A DNA stretch of 64,000 nucleotides from Nitrososphaera sp. (GCF_013388945.1 NZ_JACAEH010000004.1:1-64000); one strand, 5' to 3'; counted from the first letter of the stretch, positions 32,279 through 41,696 are shown. Notes: generated by a model from the sequence alone, not told the origin. Numbers and translations are program-made.

Positions 32279-33475
32279 TTGTCTGCAGTAACAGTCGTCA
32301 AGTGCGTCAAGCAGCCCTACCTACCCAACGAAAAAACATTGGCTATGATGGAAACATTCAGGCAGATGGTAAACGACTGTGTTAGGATCGCACTTCAAAA
32401 CAATGCTTCCACGATGAAAAAACTCTCAAAGCTCTGCTATCCACTACTCGCCAACTACGATGTCGTATCCTATTACAAGCTGTGCGCAATTTCCCATGCT
32501 GCTGGCATCCTTGCCAATAGGAAGAAATCCATCAAGCGCGGTTTGCAGCCAAGGCAGCCCTACGCGACGAGACCTCTCCTCATATCTTGCTATGGTTTCA
32601 AGATTGAGAATGATGTTTTGAAAGTTCCACTCGGCGACAGACAGTACTTTGACATTCCCCTAAATGCATACGTCAAGAACATACTGACAGATCCTTCGTT
32701 GCAGGTTCGTTCTTTCACCCTTACAACCAGCAATACTGTGAGCATCTGCTACTCCAAAGAAGTAGCAGAGATTGAATGTACAGGCGTAGAAGGAGTAGAC
32801 AGGAACCTCAGAAACCTGACTGTAGGCAACAATAAGAACGTAATGCAGTACGACTTGTCAAAAGCGGTCGGCATTGCAGAAAACACCCGTTCCATAGTTA
32901 AGTCGTTCAAGCGCAACGATGTCAGAATCAGAAAGAAAATAACAAGCAAGTATGGCCGGCGGAGAAAGAGCAGGATAGGTCAACTGCTACATCATGTTTC
33001 AAAGGCGGTTGTACAAGAAGCCAAGCAGAACAAAGTGGCTATAGCATTTGAGGACATACGGCATATCCGCAGGCTGTACCAGCGAGGCAACGGTCAAGGA
33101 AAGAATTACCGCTCAAAGATGAATGGATGGTCTCTTGCCGAGATAAAACGCCTGATAACGTACAAAGCGGAATGGGAAGGCGTACGCATATTCCAGTTAT
33201 CCATAAAAGAAACGAGAGGCACGTCTCAGCTCTGCCCACGATGCAGGAAGAAGATAACCCAAGTGGACAGGCGTCAGCTGTACTGTGCCGAATGCAAGAA
33301 ATGGATGGACAGGGACTTGGTAGCAGCCATGAACCTTTCTATCAGAGGGCTGGCTCGGTTCGCCAGTTCACAAGGGCTTGCAGGTGAAGCGATGAGGGGG
33401 AACGTGGAGAAGGAACCACTAATCCTCAGAGTCGATGCAAGCAAGTTGACTTTCAGGCGCAAGCCCACAAGTTAA
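32279..33475 (+). CDS. tnpB: RNA-guided endonuclease TnpB (IS1341-type), intact
   Basis: 398 residues, the intact relative of the split gene at 13286-14585. RuvC-I Asp in EGVDRNLRNL, RuvC-II Glu in IAFEDIRHIRRLYQRGNGQG, zinc finger CPRC/CAEC and RuvC-III Asp in MDRDLVAAMNLS are present. Start TTG. It is inserted between the oxidase gene (divergent) and polB. No TnpA or guide-RNA gene is recognisable beyond the motif at 32219. The omega-RNA is expected from the 3' end of this gene and about 30 nt beyond it. Confidence 0.87.
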   Translation: MSAVTVVKCVKQPYLPNEKTLAMMETFRQMVNDCVRIALQNNASTMKKLSKLCYPLLANYDVVSYYKLCAISHAAGILANRKKSIKRGLQPRQPYATRPLLISCYGFKIENDVLKVPLGDRQYFDIPLNAYVKNILTDPSLQVRSFTLTTSNTVSICYSKEVAEIECTGVEGVDRNLRNLTVGNNKNVMQYDLSKAVGIAENTRSIVKSFKRNDVRIRKKITSKYGRRRKSRIGQLLHHVSKAVVQEAKQNKVAIAFEDIRHIRRLYQRGNGQGKNYRSKMNGWSLAEIKRLITYKAEWEGVRIFQLSIKETRGTSQLCPRCRKKITQVDRRQLYCAECKKWMDRDLVAAMNLSIRGLARFASSQGLAGEAMRGNVEKEPLILRVDASKLTFRRKPTS

Positions 33476-33502
33476 CAGAGCCTAAAACCTTAATACGATA
33501 TC

Positions 33503-36208
33503 GTGCCAGTTTCAGTCAAGTTGGCGCAGCAGGAAGTCTCTGAGAGGAGGAAAAGATATGACGACCTGCCGGAGCTCCCGGAAGGAAGGCCGGCGCTGCT
33601 GCTGTCTGCCATCTACTCTGGCGAGGAGAAGAAGGCCTACCTAAAGTTCTACGACCCGAGCGAGAACGTCGTCTACCACTGGCGCGACAGGACCGGCCAC
33701 AGGCCTTACTGCTACAGCAAGGCCCAGTACGCAGACATTGTCGACGGCATTGCCGCAAAGGAGTCGAAATACACAGTCGAGCGCGTCAGGAGAAAGGACG
33801 TCATTGCAGACAAGGAGATCGACGTGCTAAAGATATCGGCGCCCGACCCGCTTTCAATAGGCGGCACCGACAACAGCATCCGCGAAAAAGTGCGCTGCTG
33901 GGAAGCCGACATAAAATACCATGAAAACTACCTTTACGACAACGGCCTGATTGCAGGGCTTTACTACATGCGCCGGGGCGACAAGATAGAGCCTCACATG
34001 TACCAGATAACCGAGAAGGTCCAGATGGAGCTAACGAGCCTGATATGGGACAAGATAAAGGAAGAGGGCGAGGCGGGCAAGGAATACCGGCAGTATGTGA
34101 CAAACTGGGCCAACCTGCTCAACCAGCCGATCCCCGAGCTGAGGCGTGTCGCAGTCGACATCGAGGTCGAGACCGAGGAAGGGCGTATGCCGACGGCCAG
34201 AGAGCACGAAAAGCGGGTGAGCGCGGTCGGCTTTGCAGGAAGCGACGGGTTGCGCAAGGTACTGGTGCTTGGCGACAATGTTGTCGACAACGGACAGCCG
34301 CTCATCAAGGAAGCCGAAGTGTGCAAGACCGAAAAGGAGCTTTTGGAAAAGGCGTTTGCGATAATCAACACGTACCCGATTATCCTGACCTTTAACGGCG
34401 ACGACTTTGACCTGCCGTACCTTTACGCAAGGTCGCAGGACCCCCGCATCGACACGAAGGAGGGCAAGGTTATCCCCAAGGACCAGGTGCCAATAGTTGT
34501 CAAGAAGGAGTCGTTCATCAAGCACGGCATGCAGGCAGAGCCTGTCGGGATACGCCACGGCATGCACATCGACCTTTTCAGGACGTTCCAGAACCGCTCG
34601 ATACAGATCTACGCCTTCTCTAGAAAGTACACCGAGTTTACCCTGAACGCGATATGCGAGGCGCTTCTTGAAGATTCAAAGATGGAATTTGAGGGCGACA
34701 TCAGCGAGCTTCCTATGCAAAAGCTCGCAGAATACTGCCTGAAAGACGCAGACCTTACCTACAGGCTGACAAGCTTTGGCGACAACCTGCTCATGAAATT
34801 GCTCGTTGTAATCGCGAGGATAGGCAGGCTGTCTGTCGACGACATCGCCCGGTTTGGCGTCAACCAGTGGATAAGGGGCATCCTGTACTACGAGCACAGG
34901 CAGCGCAACGAGCTGATTCCGCGCACAGACGAGCTTGAAGAAAAGGGCACCGCGTCTACTGCTGCCGTCATAAAGGAAAAGAAATACCGCGGGGGAGAGG
35001 TTGTAGAGCCGACTCCGGGCATCCACTTTAACGTCGTGGTGCTGGACTTTGCCAGCCTGTACCCGAGCATAATCAAAGTCCACAACCTCTCATACGAGAC
35101 GATAAACTGTGTGCACGACCCATGCAAGAAGACAGGCAGGATAGAGGGCACGACCCACTGGGTCTGCCAGCAGCGCAAAGGCTTGTCGTCACTGCTGATA
35201 GGGTCGCTCCGGGACCTGAGGGTAAACTACTACAAGCACCTGTCAAAGGACAAGACGCTACCGCCGCAGGAGCGCCAGCTCTACAACGTCGTCAGCCAGG
35301 CTATCAAGGTCATTTTGAACGCAAGCTATGGCGTCATGGGCGCAGAGATATTCCCGCTTTACTGCCTGCCTGTCGCCGATGCAACAGCTGCAATTGGCAG
35401 GAACACCATCCATGCGACCATCAACAAGTGCAAGGAGCTCGGCATTGAAGTGGTATACGGCGACACTGATTCGCTGTTCCTCAAAGAGCCGGCTAAAGAG
35501 TCGATTGACAAGGTCATCGAGTGGGCCAAGGACAACCTCGGCGTAGACCTCGAGATAGACAAGCAGTACAGGTACGTGGTATTCAGCAGCCTGAAAAAGA
35601 ACTACCTCGGCGTTTTGCCTGACGGCACGGTAGACGTCAAGGGGCTGACTGGCAAAAAGTCGCACACGCCTCCTTTCATACGCAGCGCCTTTTACGAGAT
35701 CCTCGGGATCCTGGGCAAGGTAAACTCGCAGAAGGACTTTGAAACTGCCAGAGAAAGCATCAAGAGCATAATCCAGCGCGACGCCAAGAACCTGGAATCG
35801 CACGCAATCCCGCTGCAGGACCTGAGCTTCAACGTCATGATAAACAAGTCGCTGAGCTCGTACGGCAAGAAGGTGAACTCGACAAAGACGATGGACGGCA
35901 AGGAGGCGCAGGTGGAGACCTTCAAGGGCCTGCCCCAGCACATCAAGGCCGCAAAGCTGCTTGCAGACAGGGGCAGGGAGATAAAGGCCGGCGACATCAT
36001 TTCTTTCGTAAAGACAAAGGCCGGCGACGGGGTCAAGCCTGTCGAGCTTGCCAAGGCCGACGAGATAGACACCGACAAGTACCTGGAGACCATGGAGTCG
36101 ACGCTTGACCAGGTGCTTGCAGCACTCAACTTTGACTTCAAGTCGATGCTGGGCAAGCCCCGGCAGCAGAGCCTGGACGAGCTCTTTTGGAGCAAGCCTC
36201 CGATGTAG
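33503..36208 (+). CDS. polB: Family-B DNA polymerase
   Basis: 901 residues. Exonuclease motifs AVDIEVETEEG, LTFNGDDFDLPYL and YCLKDADLTYRL; polymerase motifs LDFASLYPSIIK, KVILNASYGVMG and VYGDTDSLFL. This is a proofreading replicative or repair polymerase. Start GTG 33503, just after the TnpB insertion. TTAATACGATATCG (about 33490-33503) is the only promoter-like sequence between, so the insertion may have changed its control. Confidence 0.95.
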   Translation: MPVSVKLAQQEVSERRKRYDDLPELPEGRPALLLSAIYSGEEKKAYLKFYDPSENVVYHWRDRTGHRPYCYSKAQYADIVDGIAAKESKYTVERVRRKDVIADKEIDVLKISAPDPLSIGGTDNSIREKVRCWEADIKYHENYLYDNGLIAGLYYMRRGDKIEPHMYQITEKVQMELTSLIWDKIKEEGEAGKEYRQYVTNWANLLNQPIPELRRVAVDIEVETEEGRMPTAREHEKRVSAVGFAGSDGLRKVLVLGDNVVDNGQPLIKEAEVCKTEKELLEKAFAIINTYPIILTFNGDDFDLPYLYARSQDPRIDTKEGKVIPKDQVPIVVKKESFIKHGMQAEPVGIRHGMHIDLFRTFQNRSIQIYAFSRKYTEFTLNAICEALLEDSKMEFEGDISELPMQKLAEYCLKDADLTYRLTSFGDNLLMKLLVVIARIGRLSVDDIARFGVNQWIRGILYYEHRQRNELIPRTDELEEKGTASTAAVIKEKKYRGGEVVEPTPGIHFNVVVLDFASLYPSIIKVHNLSYETINCVHDPCKKTGRIEGTTHWVCQQRKGLSSLLIGSLRDLRVNYYKHLSKDKTLPPQERQLYNVVSQAIKVILNASYGVMGAEIFPLYCLPVADATAAIGRNTIHATINKCKELGIEVVYGDTDSLFLKEPAKESIDKVIEWAKDNLGVDLEIDKQYRYVVFSSLKKNYLGVLPDGTVDVKGLTGKKSHTPPFIRSAFYEILGILGKVNSQKDFETARESIKSIIQRDAKNLESHAIPLQDLSFNVMINKSLSSYGKKVNSTKTMDGKEAQVETFKGLPQHIKAAKLLADRGREIKAGDIISFVKTKAGDGVKPVELAKADEIDTDKYLETMESTLDQVLAALNFDFKSMLGKPRQQSLDELFWSKPPM

Positions 36209-36239
36209 GTTTATTATCAAGCGCAATAGAAGTTGCACC

Positions 36240-37169
36240 GTGGAACCGGGGCTCTTGCGCCTTTTCACGGTGCCGGAAAAAACCAGGGCAGGCTACAGCT
36301 TTGCAGACACGCCGGTCAGGATTTCGTTCAAGGAAGCAAGGACAATAATGTACGGCGTGCCGCTCGATGCCACGACCAGCTTTGGCAAGGGGACGTCGCG
36401 GGGCCCGGAGGCAATCAGGATGACCTCGGCGCGCCAGATAGAGACGTTTGTCATGGACGAGGGCGCCGACATTTACGAGCTGAACTCGATATTCGACCTC
36501 GGGGACCTCAGGATTCCAAAGGCAGGCGTCGCAAAAACGCTTGCATTTCTTGACAAGACCATACCGGAAGTGGTCGGCGCGCTAAGGAAGGACGGCAAGG
36601 TGCCGGTGATGCTTGGAGGTGAGCACACGCTTTCGTATTATCAACTAAAGGCGCTTGCAGGCGAAAAGCCCTTTGTAGTGCACTTTGACGCGCACCGGGA
36701 CATGAAGCCCGAGTACGAGGGCATTGAGTTCTGCCACACGACGCCCTTTTACCACCTGCTGAAATACATCCCGGGAAGGGATTTCGTGCAGATAGGCATA
36801 AGGCAGGCCGACAGGCAGGAAAACGAGTTTGCCGCCAAAAACGGCGTCACCACGTTTGACGCGTGGCAGGTCCACGAAGACATCTCGCGCGTCGCAAGCT
36901 ATCTCAAAGGCGCTACTGCAGGCAGAAACATCTACATCTCGTTTGACATCGACGCTTACGACCTGCCCTATGTGCCGTGCACGGGCACACCGGAGCCGTT
37001 CGGGCTCGACCCGTTCCAGGTACTGTTTTTGTTAAAGGCGATACACCCGACCGCGCGCCTTGTCGGCATGGACATGGTGGAAGTGGGATTGAAAAACGAC
37101 GACTACAGGGAAGGCGCGCTTGCGACGCAGACGCTTTTGCGGATACTGTCGCGCAGGTACGCACGCTAG
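36240..37169 (+). CDS. speB: Agmatinase/arginase-family ureohydrolase
   Basis: 309 residues with manganese-site motifs GGEHTLSYY, HFDAHRDMK and SFDIDAYDLPYVPCTGTPEP. The family usually has GGDHSI, DAHTD and DxDxxDP, so it is somewhat divergent, but all metal ligands appear present. It probably removes urea from agmatine, leading to polyamines. Start GTG 36240 lies 30 nt after TTTATTATC (36209-36217), so it is leaderless, and the longer frame overlapping polB is excluded. Confidence 0.82.
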   Translation: MEPGLLRLFTVPEKTRAGYSFADTPVRISFKEARTIMYGVPLDATTSFGKGTSRGPEAIRMTSARQIETFVMDEGADIYELNSIFDLGDLRIPKAGVAKTLAFLDKTIPEVVGALRKDGKVPVMLGGEHTLSYYQLKALAGEKPFVVHFDAHRDMKPEYEGIEFCHTTPFYHLLKYIPGRDFVQIGIRQADRQENEFAAKNGVTTFDAWQVHEDISRVASYLKGATAGRNIYISFDIDAYDLPYVPCTGTPEPFGLDPFQVLFLLKAIHPTARLVGMDMVEVGLKNDDYREGALATQTLLRILSRRYAR

Positions 37170-37204
37170 AGGATCGTACAGCGACGTTAATCCAATCATT
37201 CACA

Positions 37205-37257
37205 AAAATTGCACCATTTTTTCGTGCTTAAAATGATACATGCTGCATCATTTTTTC
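37205..37257. repeat. Dispersed 53-bp palindromic repeat, copy A
   Basis: About 47 of 53 bases match 62042-62094 (AAAATTG, CATTTTTTCGTGCT, AAAATG, TACATG, CATTTTTTC in the same order). The core 37230-37254 is a 25-nt inverted repeat (AAAATGAT/ATCATTTT arms). It lies between the convergent agmatinase and ThrRS genes, where it could act as a terminator. The other copy is not at gene ends. Confidence 0.6.
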
Positions 37258-37304
37258 CACTGGAAACGCGCGTGTATCTGGTAAGAGCCGTGCCCGTACG
37301 TAAA

Positions 37305-39197
37305 TCAAGCCATGATCTGCGGCCTGGCAGACAAATAGCGCGGCAGGTTCAGCGGGAGGTACGGCTTGTCCTTTGTCTGCGCCTTTACCTCGCTCACGAG
37401 CTCTTCCATGGTCATCTCTCTTTGCTTTCCTTCCAGCCTGTCTCGCACTACAAGCTTGCCTGACGCCATCTCCTTGTCGCCAATGACGACGGTGTAGCGT
37501 ATCCACTCTGTCTCTGACTCGCGGATCTTTTTTCCGACAGACTCGTCCCTGTCGTCAAAGTCCGCGCGTACCTGGCTTGCAGTGAGCTGCGAAAGTATGT
37601 TGTCGCAGTACTGCACGTGCTCCTTCCCCACAGAAACGACCCTGACCTGAGTGTGAGCAAGCCACAGCGGGAACGACGGCACGCCGCCTGCCTTTGACAC
37701 CTTGGCGGCCTTTTCCATGAGCGCGTACATGACGCGCTCGATGGCGCCTGAAGGCGAGTTGTGCAGGATTATCGGGTTCTTTTTCGTCCCGTCCTCGTCC
37801 ACGTACTCGATGCCGTAGCGCTTGCCGTTTTCCACGTCTATCTGGTCGGTGGACAAAGCGGACGCCTTGTTGAGCCCGTCGATGTAGTTGAACTCCCACT
37901 TTAGCGTGAAGTAGAAGAAGCGCTCCTTCCAGACCTCCGCAAGCACGGGCCGGCCGAACCTGCCGATTATCTCTGTTATGAACTCCTTGTTCTCGTTCCA
38001 GAAATCCTCGGTGAACCTGATAGCCATCTCGACGTCCTCGTTCTGCAGGCCAAGGGCGTTTATCACGCTTATCGAAAGCTCAAAGCGCTTGCGGAACTCC
38101 TCCTTTGCCTGCCCCAGGTCCTTGCAAAAGGCGTGGCAGTCTGGCATGGTAAAGGCGCGCAGACGGCGCAGACCGACAAGCTCGCCTGATTTTTCGCGCC
38201 GAAACGAGTACCTTGTCAGCTCGTACAATTTGAACGGCATGTGCTTGTACGACACGTTCATGTCTTTTGCTATCAGGAACTGGCCAAAGCACGCTGCAAA
38301 CCGCAGGAATAGCTGTTTGCTGTCTGACTGGATGTTGTACTGCCGGGCGGGGAAGCGGTTGAAGTAGCTCTCCATCGACGGGTGCTTTGTGTCGTACATG
38401 ATAGGAGTCTCGACTTCGATGCCGCCGTACTCCATGACCCTGCGCGTCACATATTGTTCTATGAGCGACTTCATGAGCCGGCCCTTTGGGTAAAAGCGCA
38501 TGTTGCCGGCGTCAGACGCCGGCTCGTAATCTGCAATGGCCATCTTTTTCATCAGCCTGACGTGCTCTGGCTGCTGGTTTACCGCCCTGTTCTTTGATAT
38601 CTCGTAGTTTGTAAGGATCTGCAGGTTTGCGTCCTGTTTCTTGAACTTGTATTCTGCCACCGGAGTGAGCACTCCGCCGGGCTGCAGGATGTACCACGTC
38701 GATTTCAGTTTCTCCTCGTTCTTCAGTGCAGTAGATTCCTTGCCCTCGTCGTGTCCATGCTCGTGCAGGTGGACCTCGCCGGCCTGCTTTGATATCTCCT
38801 TGGCGTTTTCAGCAAGCGGGTGACCCTTTACCTTGATGTTGAAAGCCTTTGTCCAGCCAAACGGGGAGCGGTGGACCTCGGCCACCGATTCTTTAGCAAA
38901 CTTTTCCACCGCCCTGACCACGCCTGCCGCCACGTCCGGCGGCGCAAGGTCGGAGCTGAGGTGCGCATAAGGGTAAATCAGAAGGCGCGGGCACTTGACC
39001 GTGTCCATGTACTTCTTTATCTCGCCGGCAGCCTCTTTTGCGACTGTCTCGTCGTCGCCTGACTCGACTGCCACAAATGCAACCACAAGATCGTCGAGCC
39101 TTACCTTTTGCTTTGACGCTATCTCCTCGGCGCTTTTTATCTCCTTTTCAACCGGCTCGTACTCGATAAAGTCGGAATGAAGCTGCAAAAGGCGCAT
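37305..39197 (-). CDS. thrS: Threonyl-tRNA synthetase, archaeal type
   Basis: 630 residues. The N-terminal domain (about 1-140) is the archaeal editing domain related to D-Tyr-tRNA deacylase (MRLLQLHSDFIEYEPV). The class II core has motif 2 (RYSFRREKSGELVGLRRLRAF) and motif 3 near NSPSGAIERVMYALM, and the C-terminus is the anticodon-binding domain (FPLWLAHTQVRVVSVG). It charges tRNA-Thr and hydrolyses Ser-tRNA-Thr. Confidence 0.96.
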   Translation of the reverse strand: MRLLQLHSDFIEYEPVEKEIKSAEEIASKQKVRLDDLVVAFVAVESGDDETVAKEAAGEIKKYMDTVKCPRLLIYPYAHLSSDLAPPDVAAGVVRAVEKFAKESVAEVHRSPFGWTKAFNIKVKGHPLAENAKEISKQAGEVHLHEHGHDEGKESTALKNEEKLKSTWYILQPGGVLTPVAEYKFKKQDANLQILTNYEISKNRAVNQQPEHVRLMKKMAIADYEPASDAGNMRFYPKGRLMKSLIEQYVTRRVMEYGGIEVETPIMYDTKHPSMESYFNRFPARQYNIQSDSKQLFLRFAACFGQFLIAKDMNVSYKHMPFKLYELTRYSFRREKSGELVGLRRLRAFTMPDCHAFCKDLGQAKEEFRKRFELSISVINALGLQNEDVEMAIRFTEDFWNENKEFITEIIGRFGRPVLAEVWKERFFYFTLKWEFNYIDGLNKASALSTDQIDVENGKRYGIEYVDEDGTKKNPIILHNSPSGAIERVMYALMEKAAKVSKAGGVPSFPLWLAHTQVRVVSVGKEHVQYCDNILSQLTASQVRADFDDRDESVGKKIRESETEWIRYTVVIGDKEMASGKLVVRDRLEGKQREMTMEELVSEVKAQTKDKPYLPLNLPRYLSARPQIMA

Positions 39198-39229
39198 GCT
39201 CTGTCACTCTGTCCATGCTAATTTATGGA

Positions 39230-39436
39230 TTAGCCCCATCTTGCCCGCTCGTTTTCCCTGTCTTCCTTGGTAGCCTTTTTCCACTCTTTGTAGTGCACGT
39301 GGCAGAGGTAGACGCGCTTGGCGCCACCGAGGCCCATGTCCGGCGCCATCGACGCCTTGGTTCCGCTCATCGAGCGCTCGGCAGGGTTCTCGCACCCGCT
39401 CACGCTGCAGGAAATGCCCTTTTCGACCCGTCCCAT
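39230..39436 (-). CDS. Small Cys/His protein, unknown function
   Basis: 68 residues (MGRVEKGISCSVSGCENPAE ... KRVYLCHVHYKEWKK) with CxxxxxC and CxxH, a likely zinc site. Start ATG 39436 follows TTTTTATATTC by about 25 nt, so it is leaderless. The basic, hydrophilic end suggests nucleic-acid contact. Divergent from the next small gene. Confidence 0.65.
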   Translation of the reverse strand: MGRVEKGISCSVSGCENPAERSMSGTKASMAPDMGLGGAKRVYLCHVHYKEWKKATKEDRENERARWG

Positions 39437-39515
39437 GACTGCAGGATCAACCTGTCGAGAATATAAAAAGCCTACTTCAGCTATCTTAATACCAAGCTTT
39501 TGCCCATCAACGGCA

Positions 39516-39659
39516 TTGCCGTACAACGAGCCCCTGTGCAGGAAGTGCCTCCACCCGATGGAACTTCATTCGTACGTCCTTGCGCGCGTCGACGGCAAAG
39601 AAGCTCGGCGCTGCTCCATCGGAACGTGCACCTGCATAGTGATGGCCCAGGTCGAATAG
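39516..39659 (+). CDS. 47-residue cysteine-rich microprotein
   Basis: From TTG 39516: LPYNEPLCRKCLHPMELHSY, then ARRCSIGTCTCIVMAQVE. Five cysteines in a CxxC...CxxxxCxC pattern suggest a zinc ribbon. TTAATACC (39487-39494) lies about 25 nt upstream. The longer frame runs back through the divergent gene and is rejected. Confidence 0.6.
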   Translation: MPYNEPLCRKCLHPMELHSYVLARVDGKEARRCSIGTCTCIVMAQVE

Positions 39660-39701
39660 TTGCACAATCTTTATAGCAAACGTTTTTTCGGTATAGGTGG
39701 G

Positions 39702-39785
39702 ATGTCTGAAGACGACGACTTTGAGGACGAGTTCGAAGACGAGGACGACGACGAGTCGGCTGACGACGACAGCGACGACGAGTAG
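39702..39785 (+). CDS. 27-residue polyacidic microprotein
   Basis: MSEDDDFEDEFEDEDDDESA and DDDSDDE, then TAG. About 21 of 27 residues are Asp or Glu. GGTGG precedes the ATG, and a TATA-like CTTTATAGC lies at 39669-39677 (about 30 nt upstream), so it has its own expression signals. It could mimic DNA, bind metal, or act as an acidic partner of basic proteins. Coding status is inferred. Confidence 0.5.
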   Translation: MSEDDDFEDEFEDEDDDESADDDSDDE

Positions 39786-39799
39786 CCGGCTTTTACTTT

Positions 39800-40108
39800 T
39801 TATCGTTTCAGCCTGTCGTACTGCATCTTGAAAAGTTCCAAGAGCGCCTGCACGTCATCGTCGCTTTTGATGTAAAATGTCACCCAGCCTGATTCCGGCA
39901 GGACGTGGTGGGGCGACGCCCGGCCTTTTTCCACAAGGTCGTTTCTCTGGCCCATGGGAAACGGCAGGTCGGCCCAGCTCGAGTCGTGAATGTGGCCCAT
40001 CTCCCGGCCGGCCACCCGGAACTCGACTCCGCCAAACCTGTGCGCGCCGGCAGTGACGCCGGGCCACGCCATCAGCTCCTTCTTTATCTTCTCAAAGGCG
40101 CATGCCAT
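39800..40108 (-). CDS. Luciferase-domain (DUF5519-like) protein
   Basis: 102 residues with the family's run: TAGAHRFGGVEFRVAGREMGH, DLPFPMGQRNDLVEKGRASP and HHVLPESGWVTFYI. Function of the family is unknown. Single domain, no signal. Start ATG 40108. Confidence 0.8.
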   Translation of the reverse strand: MACAFEKIKKELMAWPGVTAGAHRFGGVEFRVAGREMGHIHDSSWADLPFPMGQRNDLVEKGRASPHHVLPESGWVTFYIKSDDDVQALLELFKMQYDRLKR

Positions 40109-40170
40109 ACAAGATATTCCATGCCGGCGTATTTAACAGTAGCAATACCTGACTTGGCTTGTAATCCCTA

Positions 40171-40476
40171 CTATACCCTCAGCCCAAAGCCCTCGGCAAA
40201 GCCCTTGAACTGCCGGTAGGTCTTTAGAAACTCCATGCCCTTCTCGCTTATCTGGTACCTCGATTCTTCCGGGACCTCTTTGAGGAGCCCCGATGCCTTG
40301 AGCTCTGACACAAGCGACGAGAGCCTCCTGTGCGGGACGTTTGCGCGCCTGATGAGGTGCGTCACCGTTGCGCCCTTGTCGTGCCCCTCGTAGCTGTATT
40401 CCCTCGCCGTGTCCAGAATGTCCGCTATTATGCTGATATGAGTCCTATACCCCGTCAACTTTTTCAACCCTTCCAA
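40171..40476 (-). CDS. Winged-helix DNA-binding protein
   Basis: 101 residues: an archaeal winged helix (ISIIADILDTAREY, GATVTHLIRRANVPHRRLSS, YQISEKGMEFLKTYRQFKGF). It overlaps the upstream membrane-protein gene by 32 nt, so the two are cotranscribed and it may regulate in response to that protein's signal (inference). Confidence 0.75.
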   Translation of the reverse strand: MEGLKKLTGYRTHISIIADILDTAREYSYEGHDKGATVTHLIRRANVPHRRLSSLVSELKASGLLKEVPEESRYQISEKGMEFLKTYRQFKGFAEGFGLRV

Positions 40477-41074
40477 GCCCCAGTCTCGAGAACGGCACGA
40501 CCATGAGGCCGAATCCTGCCACCTTGGCTAAAAGGGCGGGGAGCGCAAACGCGCCGGGAAAGATAAAACCGTACCACGCGACAATCTCTGCCGCCGCCAG
40601 GGTGCCAAGACCAGATCCAATCATGAGTGTACTGCTCTTCCTGGTCTGCATGTACGATGCCATTGTCTCTATCGACACATATACTAATAGAATAAAAGAA
40701 ATTGACCTGACAAGATGTTCTATTGAATTACCCGGGATTATGAAGGGTGCTGTCGTGAACGGTATGAACAGCAGTGCCGTCCCGCGCTTTGAAGGCAGGA
40801 AATCAAACGACGACTTTAGCCCGTGGGACATGGCAATGAAAAAGTAGCCCACCGCCTGGGCGGTCAGGCCGGCAGTATTGATGGCGACTGAAAGCCCGGG
40901 GCCGGCGAAAAGCGCCGAGGCGAGCATGACAAAGCCCGCGGATATAGAAATGAACGCGATGGTGAGCCGGAGCAGGTTGGGGCTCCCGACGGCAGCATAG
41001 CCGGCGTACGCAAACCTCCCTATGAACACGGAAATCGCCAGGCCGACGAGGTTTGCCGCAAGCTCGATCTCCAA
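40445..41074 (-). CDS. Polytopic membrane protein (about 7 helices)
   Basis: 209 residues with evenly spaced hydrophobic segments (ANLVGLAISVFIGRFAYAGY, FISISAGFVMLASALFAGPG, GTLAAAEIVAWYGFIFPGAF). No family recognised. Paired with the winged-helix gene at its 3' end, an arrangement seen for membrane sensor/regulator pairs. Confidence 0.6.
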   Translation of the reverse strand: MEIELAANLVGLAISVFIGRFAYAGYAAVGSPNLLRLTIAFISISAGFVMLASALFAGPGLSVAINTAGLTAQAVGYFFIAMSHGLKSSFDFLPSKRGTALLFIPFTTAPFIIPGNSIEHLVRSISFILLVYVSIETMASYMQTRKSSTLMIGSGLGTLAAAEIVAWYGFIFPGAFALPALLAKVAGFGLMVVPFSRLGLGRVEKVDGV

Positions 41075-41106
41075 CTGGAAAAATGCACGGTTGCAGAGTT
41101 AATAAA

Positions 41107-41274
41107 CTAGCGCTTGTAGTCGCTCAGGATGTCCTTGTACCTGGCGTCCTTGTAGGCGATGTGCTTGACATAGTCGCCGTAGGTCATGTCAAAGCCGCAT
41201 GCAGAACACCTTACATAGGAAAAGTCGTCAGCCAGCTCGGCTATCTTTTTGCAGTCCGGGCAGGGCACCTTCAT
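41107..41274 (-). CDS. 55-residue zinc-ribbon protein
   Basis: MKVPCPDCKKIAELADDFSY, VRCSACGFDMTYGDYVKHIA: two CxxC pairs. Start ATG 41274 lies about 25 nt after TTATTATATC (41293-41302 on the minus strand). Related in style to transcription-elongation zinc ribbons. Function unknown. Confidence 0.72.
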   Translation of the reverse strand: MKVPCPDCKKIAELADDFSYVRCSACGFDMTYGDYVKHIAYKDARYKDILSDYKR

Positions 41275-41372
41275 CGCATGTTCTTTCCTTAAAAGATATA
41301 ATAACTTTCTTGGGCGCGATTCTGGTGCATTCTGGAAAAAGGTTCTTAAGCGCAGCATGCGAAGTTTACCCG

Positions 41373-41696
41373 ATGGACAGCAGCCTCAAGCCGGTCATAA
41401 AAAGGCAGGTCATATTCGTCGGCGCAAGCCTTGGCGCCGGGCTTTTGCTCACCTACTTTTTCGGCTTTTTCGTAGGCATGGCTGCAAACGTCGCGATATT
41501 TGTGGCGGCGATATTTTTCATCAGGTGGCGCCAGCAAAAGGCGCTCAGGTCGCTTGGGCTTGGTAGCCAGACTGCCGGGCGCGGCTTTGAGCAGGAAGGC
41601 GTCAAGCTGAAATACGTCTGCCTGTCCTGCGGCGCAGAAGTCAAGGGCACCAAGTGCGGAGCATGCGGGTCACAGATGAAAAAGCCTCTCTTTTAA
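41373..41696 (+). CDS. Membrane protein with C-terminal zinc ribbon
   Basis: 107 residues from ATG 41373 (MDSSLKPVIKRQVIFVGASL). Two membrane helices (about 12-52) and a cytoplasmic or external zinc ribbon (YVCLSCGAEVKGTKCGACG). Divergent from the 55-residue zinc-ribbon gene. A small membrane tether of unknown function. Confidence 0.7.
   Translation: MDSSLKPVIKRQVIFVGASLGAGLLLTYFFGFFVGMAANVAIFVAAIFFIRWRQQKALRSLGLGSQTAGRGFEQEGVKLKYVCLSCGAEVKGTKCGACGSQMKKPLF

Noticed and set aside
35258-36268. 336-residue minus-strand ORF inside polB
   Set aside because: polB has all exonuclease and polymerase motifs on the plus strand. The antisense frame shows Leu/Arg-rich noise.
37205-37257. Copy A as only a bidirectional terminator
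   Set aside because: Copy B, with a more perfect palindrome, lies between divergent starts where a terminator is not expected.
40171-41074. Winged-helix/membrane pair as a two-component system
   Set aside because: No histidine kinase or receiver motifs are present.
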